A DNA stretch of 64,000 nucleotides. It comes from Zantedeschia hybrid cultivar. Its lineage: Eukaryota > Streptophyta > Magnoliopsida > Alismatales > Araceae. Position numbers and translations under genes: made by a program. The notes beneath the pieces were generated by a model. It was not told where the DNA came from, did not search any database, and saw only the letters and a list, made by a program, of their open reading frames with translations. Positions 33,140-43,119 of this stretch are shown here, one piece after another (the stretch's first letter is position 1; every line of letters starts with the position of its first letter). The DNA lies in contig JARZZO010000006.1 of NCBI GenBank assembly GCA_030544215.1, positions 48,398,501 through 48,462,500 of the forward strand. Direction: 5' to 3'.

Positions 33140-36100
33140 GAGTCTGCGCCTCCCTGCGCAGACTCAGCTCCAGTTGCAGTTTTTTGAGTCTGCGCCTCTT
33201 TCAGCTTGGTTTTTGAGTTTGAGGTGATTCTTTGATCCTCCCCCAAGTTATCCAAAGGTTCCTTGGACCTAAGGCTATCCTTTTGAGGCCCAATGAAGGT
33301 CCTAAATGGCTTGGACTTTGGGTTGTTAAGCTTTTAATGTTTCAATCCGAAATTTTACCAAATGTTTTAAGATTTTGAGTTTTTTTCGATGTTTTTCAAG
33401 GATGTCCAGATCTAAGGGTGCCAACAATCTAATGTTGGGTAATCCATCAAGGGCCCTCATACAAAAAAACATCATTCTTGTGTTCCCATTTCTATGGGTT
33501 CATTTAGATGATATGTCCCGAAGTCCCAATGAGTTGGTGGAGTTCCTTGCTCCCCAAATGTAGAAATGGAATGGGTGATTCCCTGTGGATAACCCTTTCA
33601 TTTTGAAGGCATTAAGGGCACCCTTTGGGTGAGTGGTTGGATGCTCGGCACGCCCCCCTTTATAACCACCTCCATGGTTCATGGCTACATGTAATCCTCT
33701 AGGGAAATTGGTGGAGTTCCTTTCTCCCCAAATGTAGAGATGTTTCGGATTACCCCTTGTAGGTTTTTCTTACATCTTGAAGGCATTAAGGGCACCCTTT
33801 GCGTGAGTGGTTGGATGCTCGGCACGCCCCCCTTTACAGCCATCCCTATGGTCTATTAGCCATTACATATCCCTTTAAGGGAGTTGGTCCTTCGAGTCCC
33901 TTCATGCCATGATCCTTCATGAAGATCCTAAACTTTCATTGGGTTCTCCTAATGAAAGGTTGAAATTCAACTTGAAATCACTATATTAAGCATTTTCAAT
34001 GATTTATGAAGTGATCCAAGAAGAATGGGATAAACATGAAGAAATCATGTCATTTGAATAAATTCACATAAGAACTACTCCTTAAAAAGGTTTTATGTAG
34101 CCATACTCAACTTCTGAGATTTCTCAGTATTATCCTCCCCAAATTTGTGGTGATTCTTAGGTTACTTCAAGTTGAAAGAGGTATAAACATGAAATTATGC
34201 TCAGATTTTGAGTCTGCGCACCTATAATCATGGAAATTTGATTGGGAATGGGGTACAATATGTTTTTCTCAACTCCGGATTTCATATTCTAACTTTAATG
34301 GTTGAAACTAACCCCTTGATGGATTTAATTGCAACTTGAACTGTGCAGGAAACTCAAAAAATCAATTTTCAGACTTGAATTTGCGCCACTGTTCTGAGTC
34401 TGCGCACCCTTGCGCAGACTCAACTCAAAACTGTCAAAGATGCCTTGCATGGACTAATAGACTCATTTATGGTTCAAATAATTAAAGTTAATTCATTCAA
34501 AAAAACAAAGAAGGTGTAAGATAGCCATCTTCTATTTTAAATAAACACAAAATTCCAAACTTAAGTTGAGTCTGCACACCTTTCATAAGCTCATTTCAAA
34601 CGAAAAAATCAACTAAACAATAAATCAAATTGCTCAAAGCACTTGCAATCATATATCAAACACTCCAATTCATTTAAAATAAACATCCATTTACGAAAAG
34701 AATCCAAATCCCCTCAAATAAACAAAAATCACAAGTTCAACTGAGTCTACGCACCCCTTGCGCAGACTCAAACCCATTTTCTTGTCTCCTTGATCTTTGA
34801 AGCTCCCCAACGTTTTTAAAGTCTTGGAATTCCCCTCAACCTCAGGATATTCCATCTTTTTAAGAATCTTGCTCAAAATCCTCTTTAAACTTGAGTATGC
34901 GCATCAATCTCAAGGCCAAAACCTCATTTCTTGGCCCCTAAATCATGACCGCAGCTCCAAATCTGTAAATCATCACCAAACAAAACATAAAATCAAGATT
35001 ATCCCACCAAAAATATAATAAAATAACTCACAAACAAAAAATCCACAGTTCAGACTTGAGTCTGCGCATCCTGGCGCAGACTCAACCCTAAAATTCACAA
35101 AAAATAAAAAATCAACTTCCCGACCACTTCAAGATGATCTAAAACTCTAAAAAAATCAAATTTATTCTTATCTATCAGGAAATAAAATAAAAACACAAAT
35201 TTTTTCTTGAAAAAAATGCAAAAAACAACTCAAAACAAATTGGTGACAAATGAGTCTGTGCTACCCTGCGCAGACTCAACCCTGAATTCCCAAAATTGGG
35301 CCTTTTGACCTTAAATTCCCTCCAAATAAAACCCAAAAATTTACATAAAATCTTTATAATTTATATAAGTAAAAAACCTAAATAAAATCTTAAAACTCTT
35401 TTTTCAAAAAATATAAAAAATGTTTAAACACTTTGATAACAAATGAGTCTGCGCCCTATAGCGCAGACTCAACCCTAAATTCCTAAAATCTGATATTTTG
35501 GCCATTAAATTTCCATCAAATCAAATCAAAATCTTAATAATAAACCCTATATTTTCCACAAATAAAAAACCAAACAAAAATGCTAACTTTCTCCTTGAAA
35601 TTACCCAAAAAATATAAAAAACAGGCTTGTAACTCATGAGTCTGTGCTCCCCTGTGCAGACTCAACCCCCAATTGTTAAAATCCAAATTTTCAACCTTAA
35701 TTAAATAAAAAACCCTAAGATAGGAATAAAATACTTTCTATAAATAAAAAAACCAAATAAAACTCAAATTTTCCCTTTTGCAAAACATCAAAAATACCTA
35801 AAAGAAATCTCATTTCAATTGAATTTGCATATCTTGCTTACCCTTTAAAACCTACAAATTCAAAACATAAGAAGTATAAGTCCCTAAAGCATTTTGCGCT
35901 CAAATCAAATAAGAAAACATAAAAAACATCTTTCCATACCTTGCAAATTAATCCAAAATCTCTTCACTTCAAATCTGAAAAAACACAATAAGAAATGTTT
36001 ATTAGACTCCCTTAATAAAAAATGTCATCCACTTCAATCAAAATACCATAAAAAAAGATCTTCATTCCTCTCACAAATCAAAAATCAAAATAAATACAAG

Positions 36101-36146
36101 CATTCTCATTGGTAACAAATGAGTCTGCGCATCCTTGCGCAGACTC
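33140..36146. repeat. 10-6-10 dyad array (GAGTCTGCGC / GCGCAGACTC)
   Basis: Full dyads at 33140-33165, 34396-34421, 34743-34769 (spacer 7), 35058-35083, 35252-35277, 35445-35470, 35638-35663 and 36121-36146. All but one have a 6-nt spacer, and the spacer sequence varies (CTCCCT, ACCCTT, ATCCTG, TACCCT, CCTATA, TCCCCT, ATCCTT). Four in a row are 192-194 bp apart although the sequence between them is poorly conserved. Single arms occur near 33092, 33187, 34210 and 34569. Confidence 0.85.
33538..33860. repeat. 174-bp tandem duplication
   Basis: Two copies share GAAGGCATTAAGGGCACC (33605 and 33779), GTGAGTGGTTGGATGCTC and GGCACGCCCCCCTTTA, with smaller differences elsewhere. Confidence 0.85.
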
Positions 36147-36637
36147 AACTTCTTGTTCACTTCCAAACTTAAAAAATTCAAACAAATCTTCAATGCATCC
36201 CCATAAATCAATCCAAAAAGACTAAAAAATGTCTCTCATCATTATCTATTAATAAAAATCAATAAATCAAGTCTTGCGTAGACTCAACATTAAACTAAAA
36301 AATGAGCTTTCTTCTCAAATAAAAACTGAAATTCATTCATTTTTTAAATGCAAACTTGTATATCTTTCTTATATCATTTTAAAGGGTGTTATTATAATCT
36401 TCCGATGATTAATCACGGGTTTTCCTCTTAGGAGGATGTAATTAACGCGATTCCATTTATGGGTAGCAGGATCGGGTTGAAGAACTACGCATTCATCTGA
36501 TTGAGTCAGGTAAAGCGCACAAATACAAATCTAAATCTAAATAAAAAAATCAAGATCAAGTGCATTTTTCCTTAAAAAATGTACGACAAGTCTTATTTTA
36601 TAAAATAATATTTCTCAATAACAATTGATGATAAATA

Positions 36638-37182
36638 TTAATTAGAACATTTCTAATTAAAATAGTCTAACAATTAGACTTAATCAATCTCTTAATAACT
36701 TTTATTAAAAGATCATTTTAAGTAAATCAGATCTTCAAAACTTTAATTAAAAGATCACAGAGGAAATTAATTAATTTATCTTAATAACTGTTATTAAGAG
36801 TTAATTAGTCCTTAGTAACTTTTATTAAGGTTTATTTTCTCAAGAATTAATTAACTCTAGTAATCATTTATTATTAAGAGTTAACTTATCACTTAATAAC
36901 CTTTATTAAGTGTCCCTTAATTAATCATTAATTTCACAACAACAATTGTTAGGAAATTAAATATATAATCACTTAATTGAAATCAATTAAGAACATTTGT
37001 TTAATTAATTTTAAAGTTACCGCTTAAAATGAATTAACAACTCTTGTTAGTCATTAAATTAAAATTGAATTAACAACGTTTGTTAAGTATATTTAAGATC
37101 ACATCTTAAATTAACCCCTTTAATACTTATATTAAAATAAAATTAACAACATTTGTTAATTTATTTTAAGATCACATCTTAA
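36638..37182 (-). repeat. Triloop hairpin array, Copia3 leader
   Basis: Perfect inverted repeats with 3-nt centres and several different arms: 36638-36660 (TTAATTAGAA / TTCTAATTAA), 36779-36799 (TCTTAATAA / TTATTAAGA), 37091-37111 (ATTTAAGAT / ATCTTAAAT), 37142-37160 (ATTAACAA / TTGTTAAT) and 37166-37182 (TTAAGAT / ATCTTAA). Confidence 0.8.
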
Positions 37183-38035
37183 CAAATAAGACCTCTTTTA
37201 AACTCAAAATTATAAATTAAATATAAAACATATTTTAAATAAAATTTATTTTAATCTTAAGTTAAAAGGGGGATAAATATTCCTTTAATAAAGTGTTATG
37301 GGGCAATAAAGGGGTTATTAGGTTGGGATTTTAATGGGTGAAAGGGACCATTTGGGCTTACTGGGTCGATCAAGACCCTGATTGGGCTGGGTCCAGACGC
37401 CCGGACGGGCCAGGTTGCTGGGGCACTTGGGCCGGCTCCGGACTTTCTGGTCCAGGTGCCCATTACATGGCTCGCCGGGCCCGGGGCTAGGGTTAGGGCT
37501 TCCTACCCACAGCCGCTGCCGTTAGGCCCTGAAAACTGGGTCCCTTTCTTGCTCGTCTCTAGCGCCGGCAGGGTAAAGGCCAGCCAGAGGTTGCAGGGTA
37601 AGCTTCCCCTTTCCTTCCCCGACGCCAACAATGGCTGGCCGGCGACCCTCCTGCCTCCGGTAGCCTCAACGAATGGCAGTTGAACATCGGCCCATGACAC
37701 CCTCCCCTTACCAGTTTTCTCCTCTAGCGCAGGCAGGAAATGGCCAGAACTTGCAAAGGGGGTTGCCCCTTTTGTCTCCGGTGCCGGCGGTGGCTGGCCG
37801 GCATGCCAGGGCCGCCGGTTTACCCTTTAAACTCAACAGTTTTATGGTTTTTAAAACTGTGACCTATCCTCCCCTTGGGTCTTTCAACTCTTGAAAATCA
37901 TGGGAAGAAAAGCTTCACTGGCTGCCGGTGACGACAAGCGTTCTCCAGGCTCGGGTTGGGACAGCTAGTCACACCAGCAAGCCCAACAATGGTGACCTAT
38001 CACCATCAAAATCCCTTTCAAGCTCTTGAAGTCCA

Positions 38036-38057
38036 GTTCTTCATCCACATGAAGAAC
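38036..38057 (-). repeat. Leader hairpin, Copia3
   Basis: Arms GTTCTTCAT / ATGAAGAAC around a 4-nt loop. Compared with Copia0, Copia1 and Copia2 (CGT/ACG) both sides changed (CAT/ATG), so pairing is kept. It lies about 165 nt from the primer site. Confidence 0.7.
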
Positions 38058-38221
38058 ACCTCGAGAAAAATCACAAGATAATTCGTTTTTCACAACAAAA
38101 TTAAATTTGATATTTTAATTCATCCCATGAACAATATCAACCAAGTAAAATGAATTAATGCATGGGATTAATTTAGAATGATAATTTCGTCGTCCCAAAG
38201 CGGATCAGAGTAGAAAACCTA

Positions 38222-38233
38222 GCTCTGATACCA
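38222..38233 (-). promoter_or_regulatory. Copia3 primer binding site
   Basis: Minus-strand TGGTATCAGAGC, exact, directly inside the LTR end at 38235. Confidence 0.9.
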
Positions 38234-38710
38234 CTGTAGGGTTCCGGGCGGGGCGCGACGAATGCAGCGGAAACAACAAAGTAATCCTCGCCCGATGCCC
38301 GCAGATCCGTTTCGGAACGAAAAATCGGAAATCAAAATCGGTTTGTGATCATATCACCTTGCGCGGATTCGAATCTGCAGCCGTTTCGGTTCCGTTGAGG
38401 CGATGCCGCTAGCCGCATAAGCGTCCGACCTCTAGTGGTATCCACGTGATCCTCCACGGTAGTTCGTCGTCGATGCCTCGTCTGGATCAACTCCCTCGCT
38501 AAAGAATCCTCGCAGCAACCATGTCCATATCATCCGGACGGGAATTCCCGACTTTAGAAAAATGCGCGCAGTGTAGAGGGAAGTCTCCTAGCGCCTCGAA
38601 CGGGGCGCCCAGAGGAGGAGGAGAGAGAGAGGGGGATGGCCAGCCTTGAGAGCTCCTAGAGCTTGGCTCAGGGTTTCTCAATAGCGCATATATATATATT
38701 AAGTCAACAC

Positions 38711-40252
38711 TGTTAGTTTTAGGTGGCCTACAAGCCAATCTGACTATGTAAATCTCGTTCATTTATTAATATTAATGGCATAATATTCATTATGTGTAAA
38801 TCGCATTAATTTTCGTTTCATAATGAAGTCCGTGAATATGTGCTATAGTGATCAGATTATGATGAGATCATACTAATGAGACTGATCACTTAAACACACA
38901 TATTCTTAATTGTTCCTAGTCGGAGGATATACGAGAAGGACATCGGATATCCGGTTAGACTAGTACAGATTACTCTTGCTCATATGATGAGGGTGATTGA
39001 TCTCATAAGTCACTTGTGTGGAGAGACTAAGGCGAATCTGTAGGTGCTCATTGGAGAATGAGTTCACTGAACTGATCCAACTGAATCGTTGGATGGTATT
39101 GTACCTCACTGTCAACCAGCTTGATTCTATTGTCGCAGTTGCGTGGATGGTCCTCGGACCTGAGATACCAAGGACACCTTGTCGGTGGACTTCTGTGCTT
39201 TGACCTTGGTTTATGAATCTCTACCAACGGGATTCTAATACGCCAAGGATTGGGTACAACGGAATACCGTCGAAGGGAATTGTGTGTCAATAAGGAATCA
39301 TTCACTCTCGGTACTTAGAGAGAGAATGCTCTAGGAAGGATGCGCGAAAGTCCCTGGCCAGGGCGGACAATAATATCGGGAAAGGAGTTTTCCGATATTC
39401 ATCAGCGGCATCCAATCCAAGTGAGTCGACCGGTTAGGGTTTGACAGCTCGCCATGCCCTGAGTTGACTCGAGAGCATTGTACGAATGAATGATTATATC
39501 CACGCGGTAACTGACGGTGGAAAGGTTCCAAGAGTGGGTTACTTAACCCCAATACCTTCCGGATTCACGCGGTGTTGCGTGGCATCCAACGTGATCGGAG
39601 GCCCGGTTGAATTCGATGTGCGACATCAATTCGATTGATTAATTAATTAATAAAAGGTTATTAATTGATTAATATAGTCAGTGAGTAGTCACTGGACTTG
39701 TTAGGCCATTAACTGGACTGGTACTTAGGCCTAGAGGGTCACACGCAAATGATTCTCAAGGCGATAGATAAATAAGTGGGTTTTATATAAACCGGGGGTT
39801 TTTATGAAAAACCACGCGGTTAGTATAAATATAGCTTACGGGCTGAGCAGGCCAAGCTGCTACTAACCCTAGCCGCCCCTCCTCTGTTTCTCTCTCTCTC
39901 TGGCATCCAGACAGATCTAGATCTGCTCCGCCGCTTCTCCGAATCCCGTTCTACGGGAAATCGTCCGCGCATTGCGGCGACCGGCGGAGGTTTTGTGGGC
40001 TGCGAAGAACGAGGAACGTGAGGATATCCATCGTGAGGTGGATCGCGTGGGCTTCGTTAGAGGCCGGGCACTTGCGTGGCTTGCGGTGTCGCACCGACGG
40101 AACCGAACGGTCACGGATTCGAATCGGCACACAGTGAGAATCAATTATCCGATCATCGTAGTTTTTAGTTTTTCGAAACGGGAACGGATCGCTATTTAAT
40201 ATTTTATTTTCCGCTGCGTGAGCGATCCGGAGAAACCCGAGAAAACCCAACA
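38711..40252 (+). mobile_element. Copia2 5' LTR
   Basis: A 1542-bp LTR, TGTTAGTTTTAGGTGG to GAAAACCCAACA, very similar to its 3' partner (46283-47835), with only a few differences per 100 bp by eye. The flanks AACAC (38706-38710) and AGCAC (47836-47840) are consistent with a 5-bp target duplication carrying one later change. Confidence 0.92.
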
Positions 40253-40253
40253 G

Positions 40254-40265
40254 TGGTATCAGAGC
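40254..40265 (+). promoter_or_regulatory. Copia2 primer binding site
   Basis: TGGTATCAGAGC, an exact Met-tRNA-type site, one base after the LTR. Confidence 0.92.
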
Positions 40266-40422
40266 CAGGTTCCACTGTTTCTCGTCCCGTTTCGGTCTCC
40301 ACAATTAATATTTTATGTATTATTCCATGCTCAAATTCGAATAGTTGCTGGATTAATGTTCATGTGATGAACTAAAGTTAATTAGATTAATTCTATTCTG
40401 CAAAATTCGAAATTTTTTTTAT

Positions 40423-40443
40423 GTTCTTCGTTTGACGAAGAAC
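40423..40443 (+). repeat. Leader hairpin, Copia2
   Basis: Arms GTTCTTCGT / ACGAAGAAC around the loop TTG, about 158 nt past the primer site. Confidence 0.7.
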
Positions 40444-40818
40444 GGTGGCCATTTGGGCTTCGGATTTGCATCCCCAAACGTGGAGAGGCATGGCCTATAC
40501 CATGGATGAACCAAGGGGTTGCTGGGCACCATCCGGCAGCGAGGACATCGTTGGAGAACATGCTGGAAGTGGCCAGGTTGGGCCCTTCTTCCTCAACCTC
40601 TTCGGTTTTAAAGAGAACCAGAAAAAACCCCATTTTGCAGGGGCTCGGCCGGCTGGTTTTAGTGGGCCTTCGGCGGGCCTATCGACGCCGGCGGCGTCGC
40701 CGGAGCCGAGGGAGATGCCGGCTTGGGCCAGCCGACACTTGGGGTCACCGGCGGCGGCGCTGTGCTAACCCCACCCGCCGCCATTGAAACCTGCTTCAGC
40801 TAGGGTTTCGGGTAGGGT

Positions 40819-40836
40819 GGGGGGGGGGGGGGGGGG
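40819..40836 (+). repeat. Run of 18 G
   Basis: Homopolymer in the Copia2 leader, preceded by GGGTAGGGT. The exact length may be unreliable in an assembly. Confidence 0.9.
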
Positions 40837-41220
40837 CGAACAAGAGGTGGGAGGAGCGGCTCGTGGCCGGTTCAACCGGCTGGGCGAGCCAGGGCCGCCT
40901 GGGCTAGGGCCCGAGCCCTGGCTCGAGCCCAGGGACCCTGGCTCGGGTCTCTGCCGAGCCCAGGGCTAGTAATTGGGCCGAGCCAGTTGGCTTTATTGGC
41001 TGAGCCCAATTGGCCCCTTCTTATTCTGAATGTTAAAACCCCAATGCCCATTTAATATAAAATTGAAATTGAAAATAAGTTTTAAAATTCAAAACCGTTT
41101 TGAAAATTAAATTTATTTTTCAATTATTTTATTTAAATGGACTTAAAATGATTTTGAATCATTACCAAAATATATTAACAATTGGATTGATTTATTAGTT
41201 GTTGATTAATTGGGGTTAAC

Positions 41221-41737
41221 ATTAATTTAAATGTTAAATTGATTATTAACCTCAATTTAACTAATTTAAATGTTAAATTAGTTATTAATAGTTATTAGTC
41301 TAATTATTAGATTATTAACTATTGTTTCATCTAATTGTTAATTAATTATTTGAGTTATTTGTTAATTTAATTGTTAAATTAATAATTGACTTAAATGACT
41401 AATTTAAGTGTTAAATTAGTAGTCTTTAATTATTATTGTTAGTTATTAATTTAAGGGTTAAATTAATGATTAACATTAATCTTCTAATCTAATAGTTAGA
41501 TTAGTAATTATTAATTAATTAAAGTTAATTATTAATTTAAGTGTTAAGTTAATAATTGATTTTAAATTAACTAATCTAAGAGTTAGATTAGTAGTTAATT
41601 AATAATTAGAGTTAATTAATAATTTAAGTGTTAAATTGTTAATTAACTTTGATAGACTAGTCTAAGAGTTAGATTAGTTATTAATAGTCTAATTGTTAGA
41701 TTATTAATGGGGTTTAATCTAAGTGTTAGATTATTAG
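41221..41737 (+). repeat. Triloop hairpin array, Copia2 leader
   Basis: About 14 inverted repeats with a 3-nt centre, roughly one every 37 nt. Perfect 10-3-10 examples: 41398-41420 (ACTAATTTAA / TTAAATTAGT, loop GTG) and 41570-41592 (ACTAATCTAA / TTAGATTAGT, loop GAG). Two arm classes (TTT/AAA and TCT/AGA) alternate with matched changes on both sides. A final one, ATTAGAA / TCCTAAT near 41734, has counterparts in the other copies. Confidence 0.85.
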
Positions 41738-42852
41738 AATTGTCCTAATTAGCATGGAATAATCTGTAATTATTAATTTGGAGTGTGTGCACATGTGATG
41801 TGTGTTTTAATGTTTTTTAAATTTGATTTGATTGCATGATTAATTTAATTAAAAGTGTTTTCAAAATTCAAATACCAATTTTGATTGGATCCCAGCTTTT
41901 TGAAAGCCAAAGTTATGTATTTTTGAAAACTCTTTTATTTTAGCCATGTGATACGTTGAATCATGTGTGGGATGTTTAAAACACACCGTGGTCATGGATA
42001 TGCATTTATTTAATTGTTCATGTGATGAATGATGTGTTTATATGGATTGTGGATGAATGATGGATGTTTATTAATTGTTAATAAATAGAGATCTGCGTAT
42101 CTCTCCCTCTCTCATTCTCTGATGTATTTCTACCTCCCTCACTCTTGTACTCGCCATAAGGCCTTCTTCAATTTACCTGTAAATTCTAGAATTTATTGTA
42201 ATATGATCGAGGCAATTGAGGAAGGAGCGAGGACGATCCACAGTTGCAACCAGGAAGGTGAAAGATGAAGATCCTTTGCCTATGTGTTTGCAGGTTTATC
42301 TAATGTAAATGTTATGTTAGATTGTGTGTGCGTTTGACTGTTGGCTCCAGTCAAACCCACTGTGCTATCCATGACCACACTAATGACATGTATGAGATGC
42401 ATTGTTTTCTTTTGATTATGAATCAAAGCAGGTTATAGTATTTAGTAAATATATACGATATATTTATATACTATCACCTAGGAGCGACCAAGATAAAAGT
42501 TATCTAAATACCCTTAGATAAACTCTAAGCCGTAACGTGAGTAGTTAAGAACTTACCGCGTGGTCCACCATCGTTATAGTCATAGGATTCGAATAACTTT
42601 AGGCAGGTTTGTTGTGCTATCCACAAGGCCTGCTTAATTGGGAGGAGAAACTGTGGCTATGGCATTAGATGCCTATAGATCGGGGTAGAGGAACCATGTA
42701 GCTTTGTTGTGCTATCTACAAGGGCTGCATGCAAATCTATGCCTGTCGAAAATTAGTGGGAGTTAAACTTGAACAAAAGACCATGTCTTGTTTTTAAATT
42801 TTAATAATTGAACATCTGCTGAATAGATTTTACTTATCTCCTGTAGGGAATT

Positions 42853-43119
42853 ATGTCGTCGGATAACCAACTTCGTGGCATACTTGATGCCCTTTTGACT
42901 TACCTGATCTACTCAGATTGGTTCAGAAGCCTGAAGAATGTCTTTAGATCTGAGTACATTGACTTCATCCCTGGAGATGATACTCCTGCTGAATCGGCAT
43001 TGGATGCTCCTGAAGTAGAGATGATAGCTAACGATAAAAGATTGAAGGATAAAGGCAAAAGAGTAGTGAAGGGTGACTGCTTCTACTATAAGAAGTATGG
43101 TCACTGAAAGAGGAATTGC
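42853..43119 (+). pseudogene. gag: Copia2 gag remnant with internal deletion
   Basis: Starts MSSDNQLRGILDAL, contains YSDWFRSLKNVFRSE, then passes from ESALDAPEVEMIAND straight into KDKGKRVVKGD and a zinc knuckle CFYYKKYGH in which the second Cys is Tyr. A TGA (43105-43107) replaces the expected Trp before KRNC. Relative to Copia0, about 520 nt of central gag is absent, at the same place as in Copia1. It continues in frame into pol. Confidence 0.85.

Larger units (their letters stand above)
31338..36550 (+). other. Unclassified non-coding repeat, possibly a long Ogre-type LTR
   Basis: About 5.2 kb unlike the other families in the window. It starts TGTTGTCACCAAAAAATGAGC, a possible LTR start, has a TATA box at 32011-32020 followed by a purine-rich tract (32040-32190), a 174-bp tandem duplication (33538-33860) and the 10-6-10 dyad array. 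Reading frames are short and composition-driven. Long LTRs of this kind occur in Ogre elements, but I see no primer site, gag or second LTR. The right boundary near 36550 is approximate, set where copia leader-type hairpins begin. Confidence 0.4.
36551..38221 (-). other. Copia3 leader, inner end lost
   Basis: Copia-type leader in reverse orientation: primer site, hairpin (38036-38057), GC-rich part (37340-37960), then an AT-rich hairpin array (36638-37182). The layout matches the Copia1 leader, but arm sequences in the array differ. gag and pol are missing: to the left lies the unclassified repeat. The open frame at 37456-37683 is an accident of the GC-rich part. Confidence 0.65.
40266..42852 (+). 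other. Copia2 untranslated leader
   Basis: About 2.6 kb, with a hairpin at 40423-40443, a GC-rich part (40640-41000) that includes an 18-G run at 40819-40836, the AT-rich hairpin array at 41221-41737, then sequence running to gag. Open frames at 40445-40969 fall in the GC-rich part and look accidental: their amino-acid sequences are low-complexity Arg/Gly/Pro-rich, and the other copies have no matching frame. Confidence 0.7.

Noticed and set aside
40445..40969. GC-rich open frames that might be a host exon
   Set aside because: They lie in the Copia2 leader next to an 18-G run; the equivalent leader parts of Copia1 and Copia3 have no matching reading frame.
43105..43107. Stop codon at the zinc knuckle in both Copia1 (TAG) and Copia2 (TGA), possibly a read-through site
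   Set aside because: The codons differ and both are one transition from the Trp codon kept in Copia0, which fits methylation-driven decay better than a conserved recoding signal; no recoding context was seen.
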